64,000 bases of DNA from Streptomyces abyssomicinicus (GCF_008974245.1 NZ_BBZI01000006.1:533125-597124), one strand, 5' to 3'. Positions 27,700-36,747 are shown, counted from the stretch's first letter. Made by a program: numbers and translations. The notes: generated by a model from the letters alone, not told the origin.

Positions 27700-28517
27700 G
27701 AGCCCGAGCCTTTCGCTTCGTTCGACTCTCCGGCGCCGGCGGGGACGAGCCCGCGGTCCCGGGCGTAGTCCTCGAGCATGCCGCGCAGCTGACGGCGGCC
27801 CCGGTGCAGCCGGGACATCACCGTACCGATGGGTGTCCCCATGATGTCCGCGATCTCCTTGTAGGCAAACCCCTCGACGTCCGCCAGGTACACGGCGATC
27901 CGGAACTCCTCGGGGATGGCCTGCAGCGCCGACTTCACGTCGGAGTCCGGCAGGTGGTCGAGGGCCTGGGACTCGGCGGAGCGCAGACCGGTCGACATGT
28001 GCGACTCGGCGCGGGCGAGCTGCCAGTCCTCGATGTCCTCGGCGGCGCTGCGCTGCGGCTCCCGCTGCTTCTTGCGGTAGGAGTTGATGAACGTGTTGGT
28101 GAGGATCCGGTACAGCCAGGCCTTGAGGTTGGTGCCCTCACGGAACTGGTGGAACGACGCGTACGCCTTGGCGTAGGTCTCCTGCACCAGGTCTTCGGCG
28201 TCGGCCGGGTTGCGCGTCATGCGCAGCGCGGCCGAGTACATCTGGTCGAGGAACTCCAGCGCGTCCCGCTCGAACCGGGCGCTGCGCTCCTCGGTCGTCT
28301 CGGTCGTCTGCCTGCCCTCGGCGCCCTCGGCGCTCGCGGGCTGCTCCGCGTCGGTCCCGGCGACCGGACCCACCTCCTCCAGCGACGTGCCACTCGAATC
28401 GGAGGATAGACGACGTTCCCCTCCCCCCGCCCGCCGGGCGGCACCGGTACGGTTCGAGGGAAGCACCGACCACTCGAGTTCGGTGGCGCGGCGGCTGGGG
28501 CACGCAACGGATCCCAT
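27696..28517 (-). CDS. sigR: ECF sigma factor SigR, with extended sigma-R' start
   Basis: 273 residues from ATG 28517 (sigma-R', preceded by GGGAGGAA); the shorter sigma-R of 225 residues would begin at GTG 28373. Region 2 includes [16 protein letters not shown]; region 4 holds the helix-turn-helix in [20 protein letters not shown]. It directs transcription of thiol-homeostasis genes and is held by RsrA. The extension is 48 residues here, against 55 reported in S. coelicolor, where the long form is unstable and made from the induced p2 promoter. A perfect p2 lies upstream. For the short form, GGAGGAG abuts the GTG with almost no spacing, which is unusual. Confidence 0.95.
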   Translation of the reverse strand: MGSVACPSRRATELEWSVLPSNRTGAARRAGGGERRLSSDSSGTSLEEVGPVAGTDAEQPASAEGAEGRQTTETTEERSARFERDALEFLDQMYSAALRMTRNPADAEDLVQETYAKAYASFHQFREGTNLKAWLYRILTNTFINSYRKKQREPQRSAAEDIEDWQLARAESHMSTGLRSAESQALDHLPDSDVKSALQAIPEEFRIAVYLADVEGFAYKEIADIMGTPIGTVMSRLHRGRRQLRGMLEDYARDRGLVPAGAGESNEAKGSGS

Positions 28518-28569
28518 GCGGCGGATTCCTCCCGGGACGACTGGTCGATACGTGTTGTTCTCCCCCTTC

Positions 28570-28596
28570 AACCTCACGCCCCACCGCCGCATTCCC
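28570..28596 (-). promoter_or_regulatory. Sigma-R-dependent promoter sigRp2
   Basis: On the minus strand GGGAAT (28596-28591), an 18-base spacer, then GTT (28572-28570): an exact match to the sigma-R consensus GGGAAT-N18-GTT. Transcription would start near 28562, about 45 bases upstream of the sigma-R' ATG. It is the autoregulatory amplification promoter known from S. coelicolor. Confidence 0.9.
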
Positions 28597-28621
28597 GCCC
28601 CCGCCCGAACGGCCGCCGGCC

Positions 28622-28945
28622 CTAGTGCACGGACCCGGTGAGCTGGAGTCCGATCACGCCGATGATGACCAGGCTGATCGATACGATCTTCAGCACGGAG
28701 ACCACGTCACCCATGAAGATCATCCCGTAGACCGCGGTGCCCGCCGCGCCGATGCCGGTCCAGACCGCGTAGGCCGGCCCCACGTCGAGCTTCTTGAGCG
28801 CGAGGGTGAGGAGCGCGAAGCTGCCCAGCGCGAAGACGCAGAAGGCCATCGTCGGATAGAGCCGGGTGAACCCGTGCGAGAGCTTGAGACAGACCGCGAA
28901 GCCGGTCTCGAGCAGTCCGGCGACCACGACCAGCAGCCACGCCAT
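28622..28945 (-). CDS. sugE: SMR-family exporter of the SugE/Gdx type
   Basis: 107 residues, four membrane helices. The first helix carries the conserved glutamate (GLLET), followed by [11 protein letters not shown], which matches the Gdx/SugE pattern LKxxHGFxR rather than Emr[18 protein letters not shown] is the third helix. Gdx proteins are proton-coupled guanidinium exporters; older annotation calls them quaternary-ammonium resistance proteins. Start ATG 28945 has GGAGGA at good spacing. I looked for a guanidine riboswitch in the 92-base upstream gap and saw none. Confidence 0.88.
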   Translation of the reverse strand: MAWLLVVVAGLLETGFAVCLKLSHGFTRLYPTMAFCVFALGSFALLTLALKKLDVGPAYAVWTGIGAAGTAVYGMIFMGDVVSVLKIVSISLVIIGVIGLQLTGSVH

Positions 28946-29037
28946 GGGATGTCCTCCGCATCAATCACGCTCCGTGACCGCTCGATCCGGACCGGTTGAT
29001 GCGATTATGCCCGGCTTGTCCGGCCAGGCCGCTCAGG

Positions 29038-30048
29038 TCAGTCCCCCTCGCGCCGCTCGCGCGTCGAGAGCAGCCGCCGCAGCGAGTAGAGCCGCGCCGG
29101 GTCTGCGTGGCCGTCGGCGACCCACCGGTCGAGCGCGCAGTCGGGTTCGTCGTGGCTGCAGGCCCGGGGGCAGTCGGCGGTCCCGGCCTCCAGGTCGGGG
29201 AAGGCGTGGATGACCCGGGAGGGGTCGATGTGGGCGAGACCGAACGACCGCACGCCCGGCGTGTCGACGACCCAGCCCTCGGCCTTCTCCAACGGCAGCG
29301 CCAGCGCGGAGGTGGTGGTGTGCCGGCCGCGCCCGGTCACCGCGTTGACGTGTCCGGTGATCCGCCGCCGCTCCTCGGGCACCAGCGCGTTGACCAGCGT
29401 GGTCTTGCCGACGCCGGAGTGCCCGACGAAGGCGGTGACCTTGCCCGCCAGGTGCTCGCGCACCCGGTCCGCCGCGCCTCCGGTCTCCAGCTCCTCACGG
29501 CTGGTGACCACGTACGGGATGTCCAGCGCGCCGTAGAGCTCGAGCAGCGTGTCCGGCGGGGCCAGGTCGGACTTGGTGAGCACCAGCAGCGGCGTGAGCC
29601 CTCCGTCGAAGGCGGCGACCAGGCAGCGGTCGATCAGCCGCGGCCGCGGCTCGGGGTCGGCGAGGGCCGTGACGATGGCGAGCTGGTCGGCGTTGGCGAC
29701 GACCACCCGCTCGTACGGGTCGTCGTCGTCCGCCGTCCGCCGCAGCAACGAGGCGCGCTCCTCGATGCGGACGATCCGCGCCAGCGTGTCCTTCGTGCCC
29801 GACAGGTCGCCCACCAGCGCCACCCGGTCACCGACCACCGCCGCCTTGCGGCCCAGCTCGCGGGCCTTCATGGCAGTCACCGTCCGGTCCTCGACCAGAC
29901 AGGTCAGCCGGCCCCGGTCGACGGTGAGGACCAGCCCCTCGGCCGCGTCCTCGTGCTTGGGCCGGATGTGGGTCCGCGGCCGGTTGCCCTTGCGGTTGGG
30001 GCGGCTGCGGATGTCGTCCTCGTCGGTGTGCTTGCCGTAGCGACGCAT
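29038..30048 (-). CDS. rsgA: Ribosome small-subunit-dependent GTPase RsgA
   Basis: 336 residues. An N-terminal OB fold is followed by a circularly permuted GTPase: G4 (LTKSD) precedes G1 (GHSGVGKTTLVN) and G3 (DTPGVRSFG). A C-terminal zinc-binding segment has ADCPRACSHDEPDC. RsgA matures the 30S subunit and checks the decoding centre in a GTP-dependent way. It starts at ATG 30048, 7 bases after the aroA stop, so the two are probably co-transcribed. Confidence 0.94.
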   Translation of the reverse strand: MRRYGKHTDEDDIRSRPNRKGNRPRTHIRPKHEDAAEGLVLTVDRGRLTCLVEDRTVTAMKARELGRKAAVVGDRVALVGDLSGTKDTLARIVRIEERASLLRRTADDDDPYERVVVANADQLAIVTALADPEPRPRLIDRCLVAAFDGGLTPLLVLTKSDLAPPDTLLELYGALDIPYVVTSREELETGGAADRVREHLAGKVTAFVGHSGVGKTTLVNALVPEERRRITGHVNAVTGRGRHTTTSALALPLEKAEGWVVDTPGVRSFGLAHIDPSRVIHAFPDLEAGTADCPRACSHDEPDCALDRWVADGHADPARLYSLRRLLSTRERREGD

Positions 30049-30055
30049 GGCTTCT

Positions 30056-31405
30056 CTACCGCCGGTCCTCGAGCATCCCCGTCCAGAGCCGTGTGAAGTC
30101 GGGCAGGGTCTTGGCAGTGGTCCCCACGTTCTCGATCTCGACCCCCTCGACGGCGAGGCCGATGATCGCGCCGGCGGTCGCCATCCGGTGGTCGTCGTAG
30201 GTGTGGAAGACGCCGCCGCGCAGCGCGCGGGGACGGATGTGCAGGCCGTCGGCGGTCTCGGTGACGTCGCCGCCGAGCGCGTTGATCTCCTGGGTGAGCG
30301 CGGCCAGCCGGTCGGTCTCGTGGAGGCGCAGGTGGGCCACGCCGCGCAGGGTCGACGGCGAGTCGGCGAGGGCGGCGACGGCGGCGATGCCGGGGGTGAG
30401 CTCGCCGACCTCGGAGAGGTCGACGTCGATCCCGTGGACCTTGCCGGAGCCGGTGAACTCCAGGCCGTACTCCTTCAGCTCGCAGCTTCCACCCATCCGG
30501 GTGAAGATCTCGCGCAGCTGGTCACCGGGCTGGGTGGTGCGCTCGGGCCAGTCCGGGACGATCACCCGTCCGCCGGTCACCAGCGCCGCGGCGAGGAACG
30601 GCTGCGCGTTGGACAGGTCGGGCTCGACGGTCAGGTCACGGCCGAGCAGCGCGCCGGGCGTCACCCGCCAGACGTTGGCCTCGCCGCCGGACTCGGGGGT
30701 GTCGACCTGGGCGCCCGCGGCGCGCAGCATGTCCACGGTCATCTGGATGTGCGGCAGCGAGGGCAGGGTGGCGCCGGTGTGCCGGACCTCCACGCCCTGG
30801 TTGAAGCGGGCGCCGGAGAGCAGCAGGGCGGAGACGAACTGCGAGGACGAGGAGGCGTCCACCTCGACCGGCCCGCCCTCCAGGGCGCCGCTGCCGTGCA
30901 CGGTGAGCGGGAGTGCGCCGCGTCCCTCGTCGTCGATCCGGGCGCCGAGGGCGCGCAGGGCGTCGATCACGCCGTGCAGCGGCCGCTCGTAGGAGCGGGG
31001 GTCGCCGTCGAAGCGGACCGGGCCGGAGGCGAGGGCGGCGACGGGCGGCAGGAAGCGCATCACCGTTCCCGCGTTGCCCACGTCGACCGAGGCCGGGCCG
31101 GCCGGCTGCGCGGGAATGACCCGCCACGCCTCGCCGGCCTTCTCGCCGCCGAGGGTCACCGCGGAGCTGGAGGAGACGGTCTCCTCGATGCCGACGCCGA
31201 GCGCGCGCAGCGCCTCGGCCATCAGCAGGGTGTCGCGGGAGCGCAGCGGGCGCCGGATCCAGCCCGGCTCGGAGGCCAGGGCGGCCAGCACCAACGCGCG
31301 GTTGGTGACCGATTTCGATCCCGGCACGTGGACCGTCGCGTCGACGGGCCCGCTCGCGGTGGGGGCGGGCCAGAGATCGGTCTGCTGCGCGGAGTGAACG
31401 GTCAT
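30056..31405 (-). CDS. aroA: 3-phosphoshikimate 1-carboxyvinyltransferase (EPSP synthase)
   Basis: 449 residues. [16 protein letters not shown] near the N-terminus binds shikimate-3-phosphate, [12 protein letters not shown] is the class I/II PEP loop (with T at the glyphosate-relevant region), and [12 protein letters not shown] is the late conserved motif. It catalyses the sixth step of the shikimate pathway. ATG 31405 is chosen; a GTG three codons upstream is also possible. The ribosome site is weak. It is first in the aroA-rsgA unit. Confidence 0.95.
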   Translation of the reverse strand: MTVHSAQQTDLWPAPTASGPVDATVHVPGSKSVTNRALVLAALASEPGWIRRPLRSRDTLLMAEALRALGVGIEETVSSSSAVTLGGEKAGEAWRVIPAQPAGPASVDVGNAGTVMRFLPPVAALASGPVRFDGDPRSYERPLHGVIDALRALGARIDDEGRGALPLTVHGSGALEGGPVEVDASSSSQFVSALLLSGARFNQGVEVRHTGATLPSLPHIQMTVDMLRAAGAQVDTPESGGEANVWRVTPGALLGRDLTVEPDLSNAQPFLAAALVTGGRVIVPDWPERTTQPGDQLREIFTRMGGSCELKEYGLEFTGSGKVHGIDVDLSEVGELTPGIAAVAALADSPSTLRGVAHLRLHETDRLAALTQEINALGGDVTETADGLHIRPRALRGGVFHTYDDHRMATAGAIIGLAVEGVEIENVGTTAKTLPDFTRLWTGMLEDRR

Positions 31406-31551
31406 ACGGCCCACTCTAGTGGCTGGCCGCGAGGGAGATTCCTGATCAAAATCGAGGAAATATCGCCGAAACGGGTCTGTGGTAGCGGGTTTCCGTATCG
31501 CGGCGGCTCACAGTCCGAGACGGCCGCCGGCCGCTACCGGCCCGGGAGCGG

Positions 31552-32238
31552 TCAGAGGTCGAGCAGCCAGCGCGCGCCGCCCATCAGGCAGCACAGCGAG
31601 ACCACGTGGAAGAAGAAGAGCCAGAGGGCCGGCGGGGTGCCGGTGAGGTGGGCCAGCTGGTCCGCGTCCGAGGCGCCGGTGGGGTTGTGCCGCCGCTCCC
31701 GCTGGAGCTCGAAACCCGGTCGGACGCCACCCAGCAGGAGGAACCAGACCACCGCGTAGGCGAACGCCGCCTGCACCTGCGGGCCGGCCCGCCAGGACAC
31801 GAACAGGAAGAGCGCCCCGGTGGCCAGCACCGTGATCACGCCGTAGACGTTGCGGATCATCACCAGCATGGCCAGCAGCAGCGCGGTGGAGAGCCACAGC
31901 AGCAGGGTGATCCGGCCCTCGGAGAGCAGGGCCGCGCCGCCCAGGCCGAGCAGCGGCGGTGCGGTGTACCCGGCCAGCGCGGTGAGCACCATGCCGAGCC
32001 CGCGGGGCTTGCCCCGGCTGACGGTGAGACCGCTGGTGTCCGAGTGCAGCCGTATGCCGGTGAGGGTACGGCCGGTGAGCAGCGCCACCAGGGCGTGGCC
32101 GCCCTCGTGCGCGATGGTGACGGCGTTGCGGGCCACCCGCCACACCGCGGACGGCAGCACCACGGCCAGCGCGGCCGCGGCGGTGGCGACCACCACCCAC
32201 AGGTCTGGGTCGGGCTGGCGGCCGAGGACCTGGTCCAT
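31552..32238 (-). CDS. M50-family membrane metallopeptidase
   Basis: 228 residues, six or seven hydrophobic segments. The zinc motif HEGGHALVALLTG (HExxH) lies within the second segment near residue 43, as in site-2-protease-like M50B enzymes; the second metal-binding aspartate of the family is not obvious to me. Such proteins cleave or process membrane substrates. ATG 32238 is supported by AAGGAGA at good distance. The upstream 80 bases read in frame as Gly-Asp-Thr repeats but precede the ribosome site and are not included. Confidence 0.82.
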   Translation of the reverse strand: MDQVLGRQPDPDLWVVVATAAAALAVVLPSAVWRVARNAVTIAHEGGHALVALLTGRTLTGIRLHSDTSGLTVSRGKPRGLGMVLTALAGYTAPPLLGLGGAALLSEGRITLLLWLSTALLLAMLVMIRNVYGVITVLATGALFLFVSWRAGPQVQAAFAYAVVWFLLLGGVRPGFELQRERRHNPTGASDADQLAHLTGTPPALWLFFFHVVSLCCLMGGARWLLDL

Positions 32239-32247
32239 CGCGCTGCT

Positions 32248-32335
32248 CTCCTTCGCGTCGTTCGTGTCGTTCGTGTCGCCGGTGTCGCTGGTGTCACCGG
32301 TGTCGCCGGTGGTCGCCGGTGGTCGCCGGTGGCCC
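32248..32335. repeat. GTGTCG(C/T)-type short tandem repeat
   Basis: About eight units of a 9-base pattern related to GTGTCGCCG and GTGTCGTTC, followed by three copies of GGTCGCCGGT. It lies between the divergent M50 and SRAP genes, in the M50 5' leader just ahead of its ribosome site. Confidence 0.65.
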
Positions 32336-32411
32336 CGCCGGGGCGCGCTCCGCGCTCCGGAGTCCGGGAGCCGGTGGCCCGGCCGGGGCCGGGCCTGGCA
32401 GTGTGGCACGT

Positions 32412-33266
32412 ATGTGCGGACGGTATGCATCCACGCGGGCTCCGGAGGACCTCGCGGACCTCTTCGGCGTCGAGGCCGGACTCCCCTCGCTGCTCCCCGG
32501 CTCCGGCGCGCCGGGCGGCGTGCCGGAGGAGTCCTTCGCCCCTGATTACAACGTCGCTCCGACCAAGGAGGTGTTCGCCGTCCTCGACCGCCCGCTCAAG
32601 GGGAGCGGCGACCCCCGCCCGGTGCGGCAGCTGCGCCGTCTGAAGTGGGGACTGGTGCCGGCCTGGGCCAGGTCCCCGGAGGGCGCGGCCCGCATGATCA
32701 ACGCGCGGGCCGAGACGGTGCACGAGAAGCCGTCCTACCGCCGCGCCTTCGCCACCCGCCGCTGCATCCTGCCCGCCGACGGCTACTACGAGTGGGTCAC
32801 CGGCAAGGAGGAGCGGGAGCTGGAGGTCGAGGGCAGGCGGAAGCGGCCGCGCAAGCAGCCGTACTTCGTCACCCCGGCCGACGGCTCGGTCTTCGCGATG
32901 GCCGGGCTCTACGAGTTCTGGCGCGACCGCACCCTGCCGGACGACCATCCCCAGGCCTGGTGGGCGACCTGCTCGGTGATCACCACCGAGGCGGAGACCT
33001 CCGCACTCGCGGTCGCCCCCGTCGAGGGACCGGGGGCGCTGGCGGACATCCACCCGCGGATGCCGCTGATGCTGACCCGGGACCGCTGGGACGCCTGGCT
33101 CGATCCGCGCCACGAGGACCCGGACCTGCTGCGCGGCCTGCTGGCCCCGCCGCCCGGCGGCCTGATGCGCGCCTACCCCGTCTCCACGGCGGTCAGCAAC
33201 GTCCGCAACAACGGGCCGGAGCTGCTGAAGGAGCTGGCGGGCCCGGAGGAGGGCACACTCTTCTGA
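32412..33266 (+). CDS. SOS response-associated peptidase (SRAP; YedK/HMCES family)
   Basis: 284 residues. The start MCGRYAS places the catalytic Cys2 directly after the initiator Met. NARAETVHEKPSYRRAF supplies the conserved Asn and Glu, CILPADGYYEWV is the central motif, and HPRMPLML the catalytic histidine. SRAP proteins crosslink to abasic sites in single-stranded DNA through Cys2 and protect them. The ATG 32412 is certain because Cys2 must become N-terminal. A Lys/Arg-rich insertion at about residues 138-155 follows the EWV motif. The next gene begins one base after its stop. Confidence 0.93.
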   Translation: MCGRYASTRAPEDLADLFGVEAGLPSLLPGSGAPGGVPEESFAPDYNVAPTKEVFAVLDRPLKGSGDPRPVRQLRRLKWGLVPAWARSPEGAARMINARAETVHEKPSYRRAFATRRCILPADGYYEWVTGKEERELEVEGRRKRPRKQPYFVTPADGSVFAMAGLYEFWRDRTLPDDHPQAWWATCSVITTEAETSALAVAPVEGPGALADIHPRMPLMLTRDRWDAWLDPRHEDPDLLRGLLAPPPGGLMRAYPVSTAVSNVRNNGPELLKELAGPEEGTLF

Positions 33267-33267
33267 C

Positions 33268-34014
33268 GTGACCTCCGACATGACCCCCGATGCCCCCGGC
33301 CCCCGCGGCAGGGGTTCCGACGCCGCCGATGCCTCTGACGCCGCCGATGCCTCCGATGCCTCCGATGCCTCCGGCGGGACGGACTCCGCGGCGGAGCTGG
33401 TGCCCACCGACGCCGGGGAGGCCCGGATCACCTGGCGGCGGGCGCGCGACGCCCGGCTGGTGCTGGCCGTGAGCCACGGCGCGGGAGGCGGCATCGAGGC
33501 GCGGGACCTCCGGGCACTGGCCTCGGTGCTGCCGGAGCACGGGGTCAGCGTGGCGCTGGTGGAACAGCCGTGGCGGGTGGCGGGGAAGAAGGTCGCCCCG
33601 GCGCCGAGGACGCTGGACGTGGGGTGGCGGGGGATCTGGCCCGCGGTGGCCCGGTCCGGACTGCCGGTGATCTCCGGCGGGCGCAGCGCGGGGGCGCGGG
33701 TGGCGTGCCGGACCGCCGGGGAGCTCGGTGCGGCGGGTGTGCTGGCCCTCAGCTTTCCGCTGCATCCGCCCGGGCGGCCGGAACGGTCGCGGGCCGAGGA
33801 GTTGTCTGGGGTCCCGGTGCCGCTGCTCGTGGTGCAGGGGGCAAACGACCCGTTCGGCCGCCCGGAGGAGTTCCCCGAGGGGCTGCGTCCGGGCGCGGTC
33901 GTGCCGCACGCCGACCACGGCTTCGCGGTCCCGAAGCGGGCGCCGCTCTCCCAGGACGACGCGGTGCGCGTCGTCACCACCGCCGTCGTCGCCTGGACCG
34001 CCACTCTGCCCTGA
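33268..34014 (+). CDS. Alpha/beta-hydrolase (dienelactone hydrolase-like / KANL3-Tex30 type)
   Basis: 248 residues from GTG 33268. Residues about 14-45 are low-complexity Asp-Ala-Ser repeats. The hydrolase core follows: LAVSHGAGGG (oxyanion region), ISGGRSAGARVAC with the nucleophile serine (G-x-S-x-G as GRSAG), VVQGANDPFG carrying the acid, and PHADHGF with the histidine. The reaction is unknown. It starts one base after the SRAP stop, so it is co-transcribed and possibly coupled with the DNA-repair gene. Confidence 0.83.
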   Translation: MTSDMTPDAPGPRGRGSDAADASDAADASDASDASGGTDSAAELVPTDAGEARITWRRARDARLVLAVSHGAGGGIEARDLRALASVLPEHGVSVALVEQPWRVAGKKVAPAPRTLDVGWRGIWPAVARSGLPVISGGRSAGARVACRTAGELGAAGVLALSFPLHPPGRPERSRAEELSGVPVPLLVVQGANDPFGRPEEFPEGLRPGAVVPHADHGFAVPKRAPLSQDDAVRVVTTAVVAWTATLP

Positions 34015-34066
34015 CCGCGCGCCCTCCGTGCCTCCCGTCCCGTGCGGCGGTGGGGGAGGCGGAAGG

Positions 34067-34705
34067 TCAGACGACGCCCCCCGCAACCCTCCGGGGTAAC
34101 GCGGAACGGACGAGGTCGGAGACGGACGTGCCCGGGCCCGGTGGGGCGACGACACAGGACAGGCCGACGCGGACGGCGAGTTCGCACGCCCTCCCCCAGG
34201 CTCTCGACTCCGTCCGGGCCGGGGGCACTCCCAGCGCTCCCGGCGGCGCCGCCAGCGCCGCGACCGCCCGTTCCCGCGCCAGGACCACCAGCTCCGCGGG
34301 CGACGGTAACGGCCCGTCCGCCCGCCGCTGCGCCGGCGTCGTCGACGAGGACGGCACCGCCGTGAGGACGGGAGCCGGCAGCCGCTCGTTCCAGCACCCG
34401 GTGAGCACGGCCCGCGCCAGCGCACCGCCCCGCCCCGCCCGCGCGGTCCACTCCGCGACCGCGGCGAGCCGTTCCCAGGGGTCGGTGCGCGAGGCCAGCG
34501 CGCGGTCCAGGCCCGCCAGATAGGCGTCGGCCTCCCGCCGCACCAGTGCGCGGCCCAGCCCTTCCTTGCTGCCGAACTCGTTGTAGAGGGTCTGCCGGGA
34601 GACTCCCGCCGCGGCGGCCACGTCGACCATCCGCACCACCGCCCAGGACTGCCGCTCCAGCGCCTTCCCGGCGGCCTCCAGCAGCGTGTCGCGTGCCGTG
34701 TGCAT
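34067..34705 (-). CDS. TetR-family transcription regulator
   Basis: 212 residues from ATG 34705. The N-terminal helix-turn-helix is clear: [22 protein letters not shown] near residues 27-48. The C-terminal ligand domain is Arg/Ala-rich and not assignable. It is divergent from hisN, and an inverted repeat (34778-34804) between them is a candidate operator. The gene probably represses itself; a role at hisN would be inference. Confidence 0.88.
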   Translation of the reverse strand: MHTARDTLLEAAGKALERQSWAVVRMVDVAAAAGVSRQTLYNEFGSKEGLGRALVRREADAYLAGLDRALASRTDPWERLAAVAEWTARAGRGGALARAVLTGCWNERLPAPVLTAVPSSSTTPAQRRADGPLPSPAELVVLARERAVAALAAPPGALGVPPARTESRAWGRACELAVRVGLSCVVAPPGPGTSVSDLVRSALPRRVAGGVV

Positions 34706-34777
34706 CGTCGCCTCCCCCTCCCGGGCGGTCGGCCCCGCGGCGCGGCCCGGCGGCGGGCCCGGGGGCCTGCGCCCAGA

Positions 34778-34804
34778 CTTGACGCGCCTCCCGGCACTGT
34801 CAAG
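34778..34804. promoter_or_regulatory. Inverted repeat with divergent -35 boxes between tetR-type gene and hisN
   Basis: CTTGAC and GTCAAG are perfect inverted half-sites separated by 15 bases. On the minus strand TTGACA is followed after 17 bases by AAGTCT, a plausible promoter for the TetR gene. On the plus strand TTGACG is a possible -35. A TetR dimer bound here would cover both. Confidence 0.5.
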
Positions 34805-34883
34805 GCCCTGGACCGCCCGGCCCGCGTCAACCGCCCTCCGCCCCATGTGGCCCCGCCGCGCAACCGGCCGATACGGTTCGGCC

Positions 34884-35684
34884 ATGGCCGACTACCTCGA
34901 TGACCTGCGTTTCGCCCACGTCCTGGCGGACACCGCCGACGCCGCGACGACGGCCCGTTTCAAGGCGCTCGACCTGAAGGTGGAGACCAAGCCGGACATG
35001 ACGCCGGTGAGCGAGGCCGACAAGGCCGCCGAGGAGCTGATCCGCGGTCAGCTCCAGCGCGCCCGGCCCCGGGACGCCATCCTGGGCGAGGAGTACGGCG
35101 TGGAGGGCACCGGCCCCCGCCGCTGGGTGATCGACCCGATCGACGGGACCAAGAACTACGTCCGCGGCGTCCCCGTGTGGGCGACGCTGATCGCGCTGAT
35201 GGAGGCCGCCGAGGGCGGCTACCAGCCGGTGGTCGGCGTGGTCTCCGCCCCCGCGCTCGGCCGCCGCTGGTGGGCGGCCAAGGGCCACGGCGCGTTCACC
35301 GGCCGCAGCCTGACCTCGGCCTCCCGGATCCAGGTGTCCCAGGTGTCCCGCATGCAGGACGCCTCGTTCGCGTACTCGTCGCTGACCGGCTGGGAGGAGC
35401 AGGGCCGCCTCGACGGCTTCCTGGACCTGACCCGCGAGGTGTGGCGGACCCGCGCCTACGGTGATTTCTGGCCGTACATGATGGTCGCCGAGGGCGCGGT
35501 GGACATCTGCGCGGAACCGGAGCTCTCGCTGTGGGACATGGCGGCCACCGCCGTGATCGTCACCGAGGCGGGCGGCTCCTTCACCGGCCTCGACGGCCGT
35601 CCCGGCCCGCACAGCGGCAACGCGGCCGCCTCCAACGGGCTGCTCCACGACGAGTTGCTGGGATACCTCAACCAGCGCTACTGA
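34884..35684 (+). CDS. hisN: Histidinol-phosphatase, inositol-monophosphatase type (HisN)
   Basis: 266 residues, the usual length. Metal-binding motifs of the IMPase superfamily: GEEYG near 69, [15 protein letters not shown] near 80-94, and [17 protein letters not shown] near 215. Actinobacterial HisN dephosphorylates histidinol phosphate in histidine synthesis. ATG 34884 overlaps nothing; the longer frame upstream runs antisense to the TetR gene and is rejected. It is followed by a hairpin terminator. Confidence 0.92.
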   Translation: MADYLDDLRFAHVLADTADAATTARFKALDLKVETKPDMTPVSEADKAAEELIRGQLQRARPRDAILGEEYGVEGTGPRRWVIDPIDGTKNYVRGVPVWATLIALMEAAEGGYQPVVGVVSAPALGRRWWAAKGHGAFTGRSLTSASRIQVSQVSRMQDASFAYSSLTGWEEQGRLDGFLDLTREVWRTRAYGDFWPYMMVAEGAVDICAEPELSLWDMAATAVIVTEAGGSFTGLDGRPGPHSGNAAASNGLLHDELLGYLNQRY

Positions 35685-35723
35685 GCCCGCGGCGCCCCGC
35701 GCGACGGTTCCGTACGCCCCGAA

Positions 35724-35754
35724 CACCCCGGGATGCCCCACGCGCCCCGGGGTG
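35724..35754 (+). terminator. Terminator after hisN
   Basis: CACCCCGGG and CCCGGGGTG form a 9-bp stem with a 13-base loop, 40 bases beyond the hisN stop. Confidence 0.7.
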
Positions 35755-35898
35755 ATGTCTTGTCGGCCTTCCCGTCCGCCTGCGACGCTGACAGCTCCCC
35801 CGTTTGTGCGTTTGTGAAGCGCCGTGTGCGGTGCCGTGCGCGAATGCCGCGCGCGGTGCCGTGAGCGGGCGCTTCGCAGGAGGAGGTGACTCCGGCCG

Positions 35899-36282
35899 AT
35901 GCTCGTCCGCGACGCCATGAGCAGGGCGCTGCTCACCGTGGGCCCCGCCCACACGCTCCGCCAGGCCGCCGTCCTGATGTCGTCCCGCCGGGTCGGCGCC
36001 GCCCTGGTGCTGGACCCCGAGGCCGCCCACCCGGGCATCCTGACCGAGCGGGACATACTCAACTCGCTCGGCCTCGGGCAGGACCCGGACGTCGAGCGCG
36101 CCCACGCCCACCTCACCGCCGACGTCGTCCTCGCGGACCCCTCGTGGAGCATCGACGACGCCGTCCGCGCCATGGCCCACGGAGGCTTCCGCCACCTGGT
36201 GGTCCTGGAGGGCGGGGAGCCGGCCGGGATCGTCTCGGTGCGCGACGTGCTGCGATGCCTGTCCCGCCGGGGCGCGATTTAG
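35899..36282 (+). CDS. CBS-domain pair protein
   Basis: 127 residues comprising two CBS domains (about 5-58 and 70-125): ILTERDILNSLG and GIVSVRDVLRCL are the matching second halves. CBS pairs bind adenosine ligands and regulate partner enzymes or transporters; stand-alone copies are common in actinobacteria and their partners are usually unknown. The ATG 35899 follows a long GGAGGAGG stretch. It lies 51 bases ahead of catR on the same strand. Confidence 0.86.
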   Translation: MLVRDAMSRALLTVGPAHTLRQAAVLMSSRRVGAALVLDPEAAHPGILTERDILNSLGLGQDPDVERAHAHLTADVVLADPSWSIDDAVRAMAHGGFRHLVVLEGGEPAGIVSVRDVLRCLSRRGAI

Positions 36283-36284
36283 AA

Positions 36285-36304
36285 CCTGTCCAATTCAAGA
36301 CAGG
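36285..36304. promoter_or_regulatory. Inverted repeat upstream of catR, candidate operator
   Basis: CCTGTC-CAATTCAA-GACAGG is a perfect 6-bp dyad with an AT-rich 8-base centre, ending 29 bases upstream of the catR ATG. TTAGGCT at 36319-36325 could serve as a -10, which would make the message nearly leaderless. It may be the autoregulatory site of the Fur-family protein; alternatively a small terminator for the CBS gene. Confidence 0.45.
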
Positions 36305-36333
36305 CTCATGCGTCACTGTTAGGCTTGGCCACC

Positions 36334-36747
36334 ATGAGCGACCTCTTGGAACGCCTGCGCGGACGCGGCTGGCGAATGACCGCGCAGCGGCGTGTGGTGG
36401 CCGAGGTCCTCGAAGGCGAGCACGTCCACCTGACGGCCGACGAGGTCCACGCCCGCGCCGCGGTGAAGCTGCCGGAGATCTCCCGGGCGACCGTGTACAA
36501 CACGCTGGGCGAACTGGTCTCCCTCGGCGAGGTCGTCGAGGTCACCACGGACAGGCGCGCCAAGCGCTACGACCCCAACGCCCACCGGCCGCACCACCAC
36601 CTGGTGTGCGCGCGCTGCGGCGCCATCAAGGACGTCCACCCGACCGGCGACCCGCTGGCCGAACTGCCGGCGTCGGAGCGTTTCGGGTTCACCGTCTCCG
36701 ACGTCGAGGTCACCTACCGGGGGCTGTGCCCGGAGTGCTCCGCCTGA
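36334..36747 (+). CDS. catR: Fur-family peroxide-type regulator (CatR-like)
   Basis: 137 residues from ATG 36334 (a TTG nine bases earlier is also in frame). The winged helix covers TAQRRVVAEVL to ISRATVYNTLGEL; the metal-sensing core has the PHHHLVCARCG histidines and the structural zinc site CARC plus CPEC. Closest in type to PerR/CatR proteins that repress catalase genes and are inactivated by peroxide. No catalase gene is in this window. The name is based on position between hisN and tRNA-fMet and on remembered synteny. Confidence 0.82.
   Translation: MSDLLERLRGRGWRMTAQRRVVAEVLEGEHVHLTADEVHARAAVKLPEISRATVYNTLGELVSLGEVVEVTTDRRAKRYDPNAHRPHHHLVCARCGAIKDVHPTGDPLAELPASERFGFTVSDVEVTYRGLCPECSA

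Noticed and set aside
28415..28420. GGGAAC on the minus strand as a second sigma-R promoter close to the sigma-R GTG start
   Set aside because: At 18 bases downstream the sequence is CGA, not GTT; the perfect site at 28570-28596 fits far better.
28946..29037. Guanidine riboswitch ahead of the SMR exporter
   Set aside because: Only 92 bases are available and the conserved loops are not visible.
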